DNA of 64,000 bases from Pohlia nutans (Eukaryota; Streptophyta; Bryopsida; Bryales; Mniaceae). The notes under the pieces were generated by a model that saw only the letters and a list, made by a program, of their open reading frames with translations, ran no database searches and was not told where the DNA came from. The stretch's first letter is position 1; every line of letters starts with the position of its first letter. The stretch spans positions 19,452,031 through 19,516,030 of the forward strand of contig CM040099.1 in the NCBI GenBank assembly GCA_022496805.1, read 5' to 3'. A program made the translations under genes and the position numbers. This document shows positions 20,501 to 31,829 of the stretch, one piece after another.

Positions 20501-23500
20501 TAGTAATCCACATAGGACCTACTCAATACTGCTTAAAAAACATGAGGCCTAATTTAGGCTTCTTGGTCCTTTCGGGGTTAACATGGTACTATTTTATAGG
20601 CAACGATGCACTTCTGTTATTTCTGTCTTTGCATATGGAAGATACTCAGAAACATTGTGCAGGTATACCGCAGACCAAAGATAGCAGTAGCTTCAACTGG
20701 CGATGAGCTCCTAGACCCGATGGATGGCAGTCGTCTGGGGAAAGGCCAGGTGAAATTTTTATTTTTTTGTTGTTTCTAATCAATAAAAAAATTGATTCTT
20801 AGCGTCAGACCTGTGTGAAACAATATTCCTAATACAAGTAAACGTACTTAAGTTTATCCTACTCCCTTTGTCCAGAAATAATTGTCCTAGTTTTTGGCTT
20901 TTTTTTGCAATATTTGTCCTATGTTTTATACCTCAAACGTAAGCCTTGTCCACTTCAAATGGGGTGGACAATGAGAGTGACACAAAAACTACATACTACT
21001 ATTAAAGATAGACCATTTTTTGAGTACTGAGATGGCAATTAATCCTATGTACCCTGTGGGTTGCAGATTCGGGACTCGAATCGTGCTATGCTCCTAGCAG
21101 CATGCAAAGAACACGATTGTGCAGTCGTTGACCTGGGCATTACCCGGGACATAGAGGCAGAGGTGAATCTCATGCTAGACAAGGCTCTAGCCTCAAATGC
21201 CGACATTTTCATCAGTTCTGGTGGAGTATCCATGGGCGATAAGGATTTTGTGAAGCCGTTGCTTGAACAACGTGGCAAGGTGTATTTCAGTAAGGTAAAA
21301 CATTTTGAAGATGAGAACGAAACTCAATGCAGGTTTTAGAATTTTGATCATGTGTTTTAACCCCTGCAGGACCAAAAGCTGGTGTTTTAGCAGTTTTGAA
21401 AAGACTCCTTTTTTGTTTTAATTTATTTGTTTTCTAACTTACTCATGCAATGCTCTTCACTGATTCCGGTGATATAAAGCTTGGTCCCATCTAAATTATA
21501 TTTCCCAAAAATGTGATCAATTGAATTTGTCATTTTAAAACCATGAAACCTTGGTCCTTTAGGGTTTAATCATAGAGAAGTATGTGTTTTTTACTTCAGA
21601 GTAATTACACGAGAAGTCTATGAATTTTCAATTGCGTGATTTTTGTAGGTGTTAATGAAGCCAGGCAGGCCTCTTACTTTTGCAACTCTGGAAGCTCGTT
21701 CAAGAAGCGCCACAGACACAAGACAACTTCTGGTGTTTGGACTGCCTGGTAATCCAGTGAGCAGTGTTGTGACATTCAATCTTTTCGCTGTTCCTGCCAT
21801 CCGCCATCTTTCGGGATGGGTAGACTCCAATCTTCGAAAGTAAGTGCTTTCCAACTCCACATTATTATAATTATGTTCCTTTTAGCAGTTTTGAGTAGGT
21901 CCTATGTAGACTTCCTTTTGTTCAAACTTCTGTTTTTTTTTACCCTAACACATGCAATGTTCTGCACTGATTCGAGCGATATAAAATTTGGTCCCATTTT
22001 TCACACATGATTGATTGAATTTGTCGTTTTAAAACCATGAAACCCTGGTCCTTTAGGGGATAAAATATGCAATTCATGTACGTGTTGTTGCTTGCCATCT
22101 TTCACAATGGACCTAGAAACCAAAGCCTTGAGCATGCATCCTGTAATTGAAGCTGTGGTCATGTTTGTTGATTCTGTTCCAGTTTTTCAGCTGTCTAAAA
22201 AATTGATTGATTGCAGCCAACCATGTTTTTTTAATATGCTAATATTGGAACATACAAATGTGTTGCAGAATTCAAGCTAGAACATTGGGACCTCTGAGAC
22301 TTGATCCAGATAGACCTGAATTTCATGCGGCAACTGTGAACTGGGAGCTGGATGATGGTACAGGCCATCCTGGGTGAGCCCTAAGCCATCTATACATTAA
22401 GGAAGGTTGTTTGTTTGTTTGTTTGTTTGGTTTGTATGTCAAGTTGAGATCTCCTGGACCGTGCACCTGATGTCCGCGTTCTTGGTATCATCGAAAAACT
22501 CTCGATGAGAAGGGGTGTACCGAAGTTGTTTTGTGGCTTTTGGACCTACGGTGTGGAAGTTGAGGATTTTTATTCAAATTTTGTCACCATGAGTTGAACT
22601 AGATTATGAATAAATTATTCTAAAAATAAAATAAGAAGTAAATGCATGGCTAAATTACGGAGAACACCTAGGCCAACAACACAGGGCCACACTAGTATAG
22701 CTGAAAGGGTTTTTTCATATGATGCTATATTTCTTTTCAGGAATGGAACCCAATTCTCGTGTCTTAAATGTTAAAAGTTCTCTTTGGAGCAGCTTATGAT
22801 TCATTGTGCCACTAATTTCATAGATGATTTGACATGAGTATTCATATTCTTAGCTCCTAAGTGGCCGAATGGCCAAAAGCGGCCACTTGCATATTCAAGG
22901 AGGTAACAAAATGTACAAATAGGAAGAAGAAATCATACCATCCTACATTTTTTAACAAAGTTATATGTTTTGAAAGTTACTACAATCGACTTTTGCACTT
23001 GGGGGCTAAGCTTTCCTGTTTTAACGCTTCAAGAGCTCAATGGATGTTCTGTATTCTGTCCAGGTTTGTAGCAAAAAGCAATGGTCGTCAAATCAGCAGC
23101 CGGCTTTTGGCCATGCGATCTGCCAATGCCCTTCTTGAGCTGCCTCAAGCTCGTGCAACCGTGCCTGCAGGCACATTAGTACCTGCCCTTCTAATTGCTG
23201 ATCTAGCAGGTATCTGTGGCGACTTGTTATTCCTTTCTGCGTGTGTTTATTCTGCTGTCAGAAATTCTGTCATAATAGATGAGACTCAGTTGTTAGCGGA
23301 ACGGAGGTTCTCACACACAATTCACTTAACCCCTACAGGACGAAGAATTCATGGTTTTAAAATGAAAAATTCAATTGATCATATTGTGAAAATATAATTC
23401 AAATTTTATATCACTGAAGAACATTGCATGTGTTGGTGACAAAACCAAGAAAATTGAAGAAAGAGAAGTCCACGTAGAACCTATTCAAAACTGCTAAAAA

Positions 23501-26500
23501 AAAATACATGAGGCCTATTTGGTCCTTTATGGGTTGAATGTTTTTGAGTTTATGCATGGTGGTGTTTATCTGTTTTCAATTGATATTTCAGGCATGCCTC
23601 CTGCTAAGGCTCCAGTTTCGTCAAAAGATATCCCTGCAGCAGAAACTCCAGCATCAGCAGCAGCAGCCGCCGCCCAGGTAGAGGCTCACAGCGTTGAGCC
23701 CAAGCACCGTCACTCACATGCCATGGGAAAGAAGAGCGAGGGATCCACAGGACAGGGAGTCAGAGTGGCAATTCTGACAGTAAGTGACACGGTCGCAACT
23801 GGCGCTGGCCCTGATCGCAGGTGAACCACTCTTCTAGATTTCTAAAGTTTACTGATAGCATTTAGCTCAAGCATCCTTGTTATATGTAATAGTTGATTAT
23901 AGTACTCATCAGGAATTTTGGACCCCATGGATTTTAAATGATTTCCGTGCAACATCCGATATTTCATGGGTTTGTACATTTTTTCTGCACGGATTCTCCA
24001 CGGATTTTGCACTAATTCTGCACGGGTTCTGCACATTGTTAGATAACGAAAAGAGTGAATGGAGAAGCAATTTAGATTCAATGCAGAATTAGCACAAAAT
24101 CTGTGCAAAAAATGCACCAACGCATGAAATATTGGACTTCACACAGAAATCGTTAAAAATCAGCGGGGTCCTAAATTCCTGATGTACCTTTCAAAACAAG
24201 TTTCTATCCTTCAAAAATGTAAAACATAATTTCCTTTTTCTATCGATACCTCCCTTGAAGCTTTATTGATATGGAAGCAGCCACTGTTGGCCACACGGGT
24301 TAGAGGAACTGCAATTGCTTAACAATGGAAAAGGGCTTAAGTTGACCTCGCCAGTGCAATTGTAGAAATTTTTGTTTGGTGGTCTGTGATTATACCAATG
24401 AGAAATTTAAGTGCAAAGAAGTTTTAGAAAGTATTGGCATCCTGATTTTTTTGTTTTCCTGGTTATATGTTGCAGTGGGCCGAGGGCAGTGGAAGTTATA
24501 AATGGTGTCTCAGAGCGTCTTGGAGGAGCATCAGTAGTGGCCACTTCTGTAGTGCCCGACTCTGTGGAGGCAATTCAGGAAGTGTTGAAACGTTGGAGTG
24601 ATGTCGACCATGTAAACCTTATTCTTACAACTGGTATGTTGCTTACACCTTTTCCCTGGCTGCAATCTCTGTGTCCTATTAAGCTAAGAAACCCATTCTG
24701 TGGCTTTCATCTCTTCTAAATGGTTTCCATAATTAGAATAAAGTCATTTTCAAGAGGATTCCAACAGAATAAAATATGTGTCATTTGGACATCATATGAT
24801 TAAGTTATGAATTGTTTTTACAAGGTCCCAATTATGAGCCTAGATTACCCTTTGAACCATTTTATGGAAACATGTTTGGATAAAACCTTAAAATATCTCA
24901 TTTCCTACATACAAGTCCCTTGCATTGTAAACGGGTTCCATGCCTTACTTTAAATTCATCCTTCGTGAGGCTTATAGACTTGTAGATGCCTTACTTTGTA
25001 TTACTTTTGGAACACTCCCGGTTCTAGAAAAGCTCTAGAAATGATATTTTTTCTTTCATGCTCATGATTGTATCACTTTGGACACAATGAATAATCGATT
25101 ACTTAACTTAATATGTTGTTGGGGGTGATGGCAGGTGGGACTGGCTTCACACCTCGGGATGTGACTCCAGAAGCCACACGACCTTTAATAGAAAGGGAAA
25201 CGCCTGGCATTACGCAAGTGATGCTTCTAGAGAGTCTCAAGGTATTGTTTCTCTGCAACTCTCTTTAAGCCTACTACCATTCTTAATGTGACACCTACAT
25301 TTAGCACGAAAAGAAAGTCCAAGGTCTGTATAACTAGCAATAGTTCTCAAAAGTAAAACTCTGAATTTTCAAAGTTGAGATCATATGAGAACCTACTATT
25401 GATGTAGGTGTCCAATTAAACGTTGTTGTGTCCATAATCTGGACACTGAATGAAAACAAATGCCTCATCCAAGCGTGGATGACTTTCATCCAAGACTTAT
25501 TAAGCTTGAAGTCCTATGTCTTGCGTAACAGCTTGAGTTCAAAGTTGACCATTTGATAATTATATAAGTGGAATCGAACCAAAGTATATCTAGACTCTAC
25601 TAAAAGGAATATCTTTACAATGTAGAGATTTCAAAAGAATTGCATGGTAGTATGTTTCTATTGCACAGATTCTAAGTTGTCAAAGATCTATGTTTCTAGG
25701 CCTCAGACGTTCAAGAGTTAAGGAACACCCTTGATACATCAAATGCTTCAATTTGCATTGGTTGCCTCAAAGAACCGTAGAATAATATTGGAGTGTCATA
25801 AAATATGAAACAGCTTCCATTTGCCAACACACTCATGATTGTCAAATCTTAGACTATACTCTCGCTCACAAAGTGGGATCAGAACAAGTGTCACCTTGAG
25901 GTTCGGTCACCTTAATAATATTATCATCCAAGGTTCATTTATATTCATACATTTGTCTTTGTTTTTTTCATTTCACAGGTAACCCCTACCGCAATGCTAT
26001 CACGGGCAGCAGCTGGAATTCGAGGATCCTCCTTGGTAAGACGAACAATCCTGTGCATCATCATTTTATACAAATGAAGTAGGTTCCTCCTTTACACAGA
26101 TTTTAACCAACATGCAGGAGTGTGCTTTCAGTGGAGAGATCACTTTGGGTACAAGAGCCAAACTCTCTTGAGACCAATTTTTATCTCTATGTATGCAATT
26201 TCAACGTGGGAGGTTCTCGGGGAGGTTTTAGACCACTATAACCAACACTAGACAACTTCAAAGCTGAGTTGTCATAGACATTTATTCAAATCAATCATTC
26301 TTACACCACTTGCTAATCGAAGGCTAACCAAGTGTATGAATAGATGTGTTGTTGTTGACAAGATCAAATCCCCAACGATTTTAGTATTCAGAGTAAACGT
26401 TGTAACTAACTTTTTGAGAGTTATCCTCAACTCAAAAAGTTTTGAACCTCGTGTATGAAATATAAGATTTGAACCCTAAACGTCCCAGCATCCAAAAACT

Positions 26501-27270
26501 AGATCACAAACAGATTCAAAGCCTGGCAACTTTCTCAGGATGACTTTCATCCAAGTCACCTTTGAAAGACTATTAAATTCTCTACTAATTACAATAAATC
26601 TCTTGTGATGGGGAGTGGTTGATAATATTGAAGAGGCCTCCAATTGCAAGTATGTCAAATTTGTTGGGTAGATTTTATGCTTGCAATGGCGTTCTCATGT
26701 ACACCTCATGTACATCTGAGCCATGCTAATATCTACTTTTTAGGTTAGAATCTACTTTTGTTCAAAGGGTTGGTACGTTTAGGGGTTAATAGTGAAAACG
26801 CTTTTACTGGTATTGGTCTGATATGACCCTAAACTACCAAGCTGATGGCAGTGAGGTACCCAAACCGAATGGAGAGGTTGGCGGTTCGATTCCCAGCTGT
26901 GAAATCATCTTACTACTTCATTGGAAACTTGCCGCAGGTTGCAAAAATGCAATTCGTGTGTAAAAATAAAATAAAATTTACTATTAGGAACTAACCATGA
27001 ATTAATTTTTGTGTACAGATTATCAATATGCCAGGCAACCCGAACGCAGTAGCAGAATGCATAGCAGCATTGATGCCAGCGTTGCCTCATGCGTTGAAGC
27101 AACTGCGAGGAGACAAGCGGGAGAAGCACCCCAATCACGTTCCGCATGCTTCTGCTGCCCGGCCTCCCAATCCTGATGTGTGGACCACCAGCTACATGGC
27201 CTCCTTGGGAGCTCAGCGCACCGAAGGACCTCTTGTAGACAAGCCTTGCAACTGCTCCATTCAAGACTGA
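17582..27270 (+). CDS. Molybdenum-cofactor biosynthesis protein CNX1 (MoeA-MogA fusion, 699 aa, 14 exons)
   Basis: Catalyses the last Moco steps: the G domain adenylates molybdopterin and the E domain inserts molybdate. Exons: 17582-17767, 18388-18514, 19034-19158, 19714-19815, 20663-20749, 21067-21294, 21649-21839, 22269-22373, 23064-23209, 23592-23820, 24476-24633, 25135-25241, 25979-26035, 27019-27270. All have GT/AG borders and consistent phase and sum to 2100 nt. E (MoeA-like) domain, about 10-430: [72 protein letters not shown]. Linker, about 433-487: Ala-rich then His-rich. G (MogA-like) domain, about 488-650: [55 protein letters not shown]. The order E-G is the plant order (gephyrin is G-E). 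The length is slightly above the roughly 670 aa of Arabidopsis CNX1 because of the linker. Introns 2, 3, 4, 6, 7 and 9 hold TTAA family-A elements. Confidence 0.95.
17975..18315. mobile_element. MITE-like repeat in CNX1 intron 1 (same family as 28111-28404)
   Basis: Begins GGTAACCGAAAAGAAGG and shares CTTGCTTTAGATTRTYTCC and GAACTAGTTTT with the element at 28111-28404. It ends at 18301-18315 with GGGACGGAGGGAGTA, the reverse complement of the classical Stowaway end CTCCCTCCGTCCC. It may be two elements joined. Confidence 0.6.
18669..18883. mobile_element. TTAA family-A element in CNX1 intron 2
   Basis: Left end TTAA-CCCCTGTAGGACC; right end GGTCCTTTAGGGG-TTGA, with the right TTAA mutated. 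It lies in the opposite orientation to the copy in intron 3. Confidence 0.75.
19231..19475. mobile_element. TTAA family-A element in CNX1 intron 3
   Basis: TTAA at 19231-19234 and 19472-19475. Ends CCCTTAAAGGACC and GGTCCTTTAAGGG; internal words TCATGGTTTTAAA and GGACCAAATTTTATATCAC are shared with 476-708. Confidence 0.82.
20343..20581. mobile_element. TTAA family-A element in CNX1 intron 4
   Basis: TTAA at 20343-20346 and 20578-20581, ends CTCCTAAAGGA and GGTCCTTTCGGGG. Same orientation as the intron 3 copy. Confidence 0.8.
20860..20885. repeat. Stowaway-like terminus in CNX1 intron 5
   Basis: TACTCCCTTTGTCCAGAAAT resembles the canonical Stowaway end (CTCCCTCCGTCCC). A matching right end was not found within the intron, so the extent is unknown. 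Confidence 0.4.
21357..21569. mobile_element. TTAA family-A element in CNX1 intron 6
   Basis: TTAA at 21357-21360 and 21566-21569, ends CCCCTGCAGGACC and GGTCCTTTAGGGT. Orientation as in intron 2. Confidence 0.8.
21880..22066. mobile_element. Left-truncated TTAA family-A element in CNX1 intron 7
   Basis: The internal sequence (ACACATGCAATGTTCTGCACTG) and right end GGTCCTTTAGGGGATAA match the family. The left CCC end is missing; similarity begins at TAGCAGTTTTGAGTAGG. Confidence 0.7.
23326..23537. mobile_element. TTAA family-A element in CNX1 intron 9
   Basis: Left TTAA-CCCCTACAGGAC at 23326; right end GGTCCTTTATGGG-TTGA at 23534-23537. Orientation as in intron 3. Confidence 0.75.
23907..24184. 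mobile_element. 278-bp MITE in CNX1 intron 10, CATCAGGAATTT family
   Basis: Left end CATCAGGAATTTTGGACCCC; right end GGGGTCCTAAATTCCTGATG. The same termini bound the 2.7-kb element at 51588-54318, so this is a small derivative. GTAC on both sides may be the target duplication. Confidence 0.75.
26470..26789. mobile_element. TTAA family-C element in CNX1 intron 13
   Basis: Left end TGAA-CCCTAAACGTCCC, right end GGTACGTTTAGGGG-TTAA (26786-26789). It is the reverse orientation of 3578-3907, with long internal similarity (TTGTTGGGTAGATTTTATGC). Confidence 0.78.
26841..26945 (+). repeat. tRNA-derived SINE-like sequence in CNX1 intron 13
   Basis: Pol III-like A box TGGCAGTGAGG at 26846-26856 and a B box GGTTCGATTCC at 26883-26893, 26 bp apart. 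It does not fold as a complete tRNA by eye. A similar box pattern occurs near 53826. Could be a tRNA relic. Confidence 0.4.
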
Positions 27271-27366
27271 ATGATGAGGAGACCTTCTACTGAATGATCA
27301 AGTTAGTTCCCACCCGGCTCTAATCTAATTTACAACCTGTTGTAGTGTGAGATCAACTGCTCAAGG

Positions 27367-27826
27367 CTGAACGTGCTGCAGAGTATATGTTACTTTTATT
27401 GTCTTTCTGAGAACAATTTTGGCTCTTGCAAAGTGGATTATTATTATTCTAAGTATGGTTTTTACCTTACACAATTTTCACTGGGAGCATCAATTGTACC
27501 GTTTATCCATCTAAAAGCTAGAATGATGCTTGACTGTGTGCGACTACAGTGACTAAGCATAGTAATATTTGAGTTAACCCCTAAACGTCCCTGAACGTGC
27601 TGCAGAGTACATGTTTCTTTTATTGTCTTTCTGAGAACAATTTTGGCTCTTGCAAAGTGGATTATTATTCCAAGTATAGTTTTTACCTTACACAATTTTC
27701 ACCGGGAGCAGCAATTGTACCGTTTATCCAGCTAAAAGCTAGGATGATGCTTGACTATGTGCGACTACAGTAACTGAGCATAGTTACTATTACTATTATT
27801 AGATATTTGAGTCAACCCCTAAACGT
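27367..27826 (+). repeat. Tandem duplication of CNX1 3' flank, each copy ending in a TTAA-element tip
   Basis: The segment starting CTGAACGTGCTGCAGAGTA occurs at 27367 and 27591 (period 224 bp) and is highly similar throughout. The first copy ends TTAACCCCTAAACGTCC (27574-27590), a bare element end with no body. The second ends at the complete family-C element at 27812. Confidence 0.8.
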
Positions 27827-28114
27827 CAGAAACTGGATTACGAACAGATTAAAAGCATGGTAAGTTTCTCATACAATCTCGGATGACTTTCATCCAAGTC
27901 ATATTTGCAAGCTTATTAGGTTCTCTACCAATTAAAGTACATCTCTTGTGATGTTGAGATGTTGATAGTATTGGAGGCCTCCAAATGCAAGTATGTCAAA
28001 TTTGTTGGGTAGATTTCATGTTTGCAATGGACCTCTCATGTGAGCCATACTAATACCTACTATTAAGGCTAGCATCTATTTCTGTTCAAAGGGTCGGTAT
28101 GTTTAGGAGGTAAC
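27812..28114. mobile_element. TTAA family-C element 3' of CNX1
   Basis: Left end TCAA-CCCCTAAACGTC; right end GTATGTTTAGGAGG, where the next element (28111) begins. Same orientation as the copy in intron 13. Confidence 0.75.
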
Positions 28115-28404
28115 CGAAAACAAAAGAGGAGTTGAAGAGGAGTATTTTCTCTATAATTAAATTTTTTGTGAAACTTTGTTTATGACTAGTCCCCATGGTT
28201 GGGGCTCTTGGCTTGGGGGAGTGGGTGGGAGCTCTCCTTTAGCATTGGGGAGGTCACGAATACCACACCTTGTGATGGCGGAGGGTCTTGCTTTAGATTA
28301 TTCTCCAACTCACCATAGACTAGTTTTGCTGTCTTTTTGAACTAGAAACGAGTTGAAGGTGAGTATGAGGTGAGTTTCCACTTTCAGACACTCTTTTCGG
28401 TTAA
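28111..28404. mobile_element. MITE with TAACCGAAAA ends, inserted in a TTAA-element terminus
   Basis: Inverted ends TAACCGAAAACAAAAG and CTCTTTTCGGTTA. It sits where the right TTAA of the family-C element should be, and TTAAC follows it. Shares internal sequence with 17975-18315. Confidence 0.65.
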
Positions 28405-28499
28405 CTCTATTAATTATTTTTATGAGGGGTGTCACAGTTTGTAATTCTCCTACTTGACATCTCTCCTCTCACTCACTTTCTAAATTGATTCATAGCTCG

Positions 28500-28800
28500 T
28501 CAATTGTGTAGTAAAATACTAGCCCTTGCTGTGCAATTTTAGGGAATTGCCTCGTTTTGTGGTATAGGAGTTGTGAACTTTGATAACCCTTATTAAATCT
28601 TATTGGCAAGTGAAGATTCTAATGCACTCTAGCATGCATTATTTGAACATTGTATGAATAAGTAATGAAGATTTTAAAAGCATTGCACTTTAAATTGTTA
28701 CTAGACGCTCGTAGGTTCTTATATTGGTAAATAATGGTTGGTAAATAAACAAAAATGGCAACTTTTGGTTCTTATGTAGCTAGCTAGTTGTGTGATGTAG
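28500..28800. repeat. Dispersed repeat, inverted copy of 11820-12110
   Basis: Reverse-complement match to the repeat near 12 kb, including AGCTAGTTGTGTGATG at 28782 and AATGCACTCTAGCATGCATT at 28620. Confidence 0.55.
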
Positions 28801-28830
28801 CTTCTTTGTTTAACATGGGAATTAGGCTAA

Positions 28831-28834
<4 letters not shown>

Positions 28835-28891
<57 letters not shown>
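28835..28891. repeat. (TA)n microsatellite
   Basis: About 28 uninterrupted TA dinucleotides. Confidence 0.98.
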
Positions 28892-28893
<2 letters not shown>

Positions 28894-29290
28894 GATTCAA
28901 ATTTATGATTGCAAGAGACACCAAAACAATTTCCTTCTACTCACAAATCGAAATTGCAGGGTTCTACCGCTATCTTTCAAAGAGATAGAAACTAGTATGT
29001 CCTCACTCAAAAGCTTGTTGCAAACTATCACCTTGTTTTTGTTTAGGCGTTTGAACAATACAAATGCACCAAATGATATCCGCCTTTGTAGAAGAGTTGA
29101 TATTGGGGCAAAATTTGCTTGAGTAGTGTGGTATGTGGAGATTGAGACTTGGTTGAAAGCATTGGCGGTCAAAGTATGACAAGGCATGTATTGTACTTAG
29201 TCATTAGGGTCAACATCTTATATTGAATATTTAATTCTTTTACAACAAATAATAATAACTTCTACTATGGATTTTTTTTAAATTATGCAT

Positions 29291-29570
29291 TACCGTACCA
29301 GGAAGGCAGGGTCGGCAGAAAATAATTCCCCAAAAAAATGCCAAAAAAATAAATAAATTTATCAAGTATTTTGTCGAAATCAACAAAAATGAAGTCAACA
29401 AAAATTGTAGACAAAAAACAAAGGAAAACGTGTAGCCGCAAGTAAAATTCAATGCTAGTTATTAATAGCCGAATTTTTAATAAATATTATTGAAAGTGCC
29501 AACCCCTACTTTTCAAACTTTAATTAATTATTCGACATAAAAGTGCCGACCCTGCCTTCCTACTACGGTA
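29291..29570. mobile_element. 280-bp MITE with TACCGTA(C/G) ends
   Basis: The left end TACCGTACCAGGAAGGCAGG and right end CCTGCCTTCCTACTACGGTA form TIRs of about 25 bp with two mismatches. A diverged relative in the other orientation occupies about 50640-50911. Confidence 0.72.
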
Positions 29571-30491
29571 GTGTTTCATTTCTTTATATAGGTTCCGGAG
29601 ATTCTTTTTAATAAATATGCAACCCAACATTTTCTAGATTCCATTTTATTTAATTTGGTCTTCACCTAACTTTTTGATCCTTTTATTTTTATATGATTTG
29701 ATATAATTTTTACAAAAGCCGTTCTTTAAACTGTTTTAATGCCATTGCCCTCTGTACATAATATGGGAATTACATACTCAAGCATAAAGTAGTCTTCCTT
29801 ATTTGTGCTACAATTTCAATTGTGCCCTCTTGAGAATGTAATGAAGGTTCAAAAAATTGTTGAATGTAGAAGGTTGCAGTTCAAACTCACACCAAGTGGA
29901 ATTATAGTTTTTCAACATCATAATTATGTTATTTATATAATCTTTTAAAGGTGCTTTCAAAAAATCCAAAAGTGCCACAAAGATCTCCCCTCATGGAAGT
30001 CACTCTTGGTATCTTTTGAGTATCACGTGTGAACAAAGGGTATTTAAAAGTATCCTAAAATTAAAAGTAAGTCTTATTATAATTAGTATTATTTTGAGAA
30101 TATTCTCAAATTTATTCTTGTAATCAATTTTGAGCATCTTTTATTAATGTAATTCATTTATAAAATTACTTTCAAAGATTTATTTGAACCCTATCGTTGT
30201 TTGCACATTGTTACGTAATATTTGAAAGTAACCTCCTTGAGGGTCCCCCACATTGCGCAAACAGACAACCTATAATGTTCTTTGTTATCATTCATAACGG
30301 CCACAAATTTTAGTTTAAACAATAAGGAGATTAATTCAAAATGGACATATACTTAGTAGACAATATATTCTAGCTTTTACTTGTGTTTAACTATTTTGCT
30401 TTCATTTGTGTTTAACAAGTAGTTACATTTGGCAATAAGGAAAGTATTCAATCCAAAATGGCTACAGTGGTACACAATTTTTGACAACAAT
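29571..30491. other. AT-rich intergenic stretch
   Basis: No gene, element ends or repeat seen. Confidence 0.4.
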
Positions 30492-30806
30492 GAACCATTA
30501 GGAGAAAAATGGGGTCCCAAAGGGGCCCTGTAAGACAGCCCGTGGTAGGTGAACCGGCTGCCCAAGTACCCCTTTTTAGGTAAACCCATTGGTGCAGTCG
30601 CTGCCCGTTGACAGCGTCGGAAGCCGCAGTGCTGGCAGTGTCTGCAGTGTTGGCAACGTCGATTGGCGCGACCCACGGAACTGCACTGCTAGCAACCACG
30701 GTGGCACCATTGATGCCCTCGTGTAAAGTGCACGGTTTTGCCTAAAATTTTCAGCATGTGCCGAAGGCAAAGGCCCCTTTGTGACTACAGATTTCTCCTA
30801 ATGAAT
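30492..30806. mobile_element. Probable MITE with CATTAGGAGAAA ends
   Basis: CATTAGGAGAAA at about 30493 is inverted as TTTCTCCTAATG at about 30792, and AAAGGGGCC near 30517 as GGCCCCTTT near 30771. The interior is GC-richer than the surroundings. The target duplication is not clear. Confidence 0.5.
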
Positions 30807-30847
30807 GTCCATGCAAACGCAAGTAAGTGACAGATATGGGTGCCTCA

Positions 30848-31228
30848 AACACGCAATTCGCTATTTATGCACTTGGTCAAGTGCGTTCATTTCATGAGCA
30901 AATCTTGCTTAAATTTTTTTGTGTGAAAATTTCTCTAAAAAACAACCATTTTTGTCGTTCTACAATTACTTTCATTGTAAACAAACAATTATTTAATTTA
31001 ATTTTTATTCTTATCTTTATCTTTTATCTTTATCTTTTTTTTTCTTTTTTTCTTTTATCTTTTTTTTATCTTGTTTCATTTATCTTATTTCTTTCTTGTC
31101 TTCAATTTATTTTCCTTCTTGTCTTCCTTCTTGTCTTCTTCTTTTTCTTCTATTTTTTTTCATTCCTCTTGTGGCAGCCGCAAATCCTTCGCCCGCACCA
31201 AAGACAAAAAAAGTAAAAAAAAAAAGAA

Positions 31229-31265
<37 letters not shown>

Positions 31266-31798
31266 GGAGTTCGTCTTCTTTTTTGTTTGGGGCTCATGAA
31301 CCCTGAAAATAGAAATTTAAAAAAATAAAAATTTAGGGTTCAGCCGCTGGCGGTTGAACCCTAAACGGCAAAAAAAAAAGAAAAAAAAAAGTTTTTTTTT
31401 TTTTTCTATTTTTAGTCTGCTGTGCGCTAGAGGGTGCGCGGCCGCGCACCCTTTGCCTCATTTTCTCCTCTCCTCCTCTCCTCTCTCCCTCTCTCCCTCT
31501 TCTTCTCTCTCCCCTATATATATGAGGAGAGGGGAGAGGGGAGAGAGAAGAAGAGGGAGAGAGGGAGAGAGGAGAGGAGGAGAGGAGAAAATGAGGCAAA
31601 GGGTGCGCGGCCGCGCACCCTCTAGCGCACAGCAGACTAAAAATAGAAAAAAAAAAAAAAACTTTTTTTTTTCTTTTTTTTTTTTTTTTTTTTTGCCGTT
31701 TAGGGTTCAACCGCCGGCGGCTGAACCCTAAATTTTTATTTTTTTAAATTTCTATTTTCAGGGTTCATGAGCCCCAAACAAAAAAGAAGACGAACTCC

Positions 31799-31829
<31 letters not shown>

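Noticed and set aside
26841..26945. Functional tRNA gene
   Set aside because: Box A and box B are present, but I could not fold acceptor and anticodon arms; kept only as a SINE-like repeat.
28788..28988. Frame with an Ile-Tyr repeat
   Set aside because: It is the translation of the (TA)n microsatellite.
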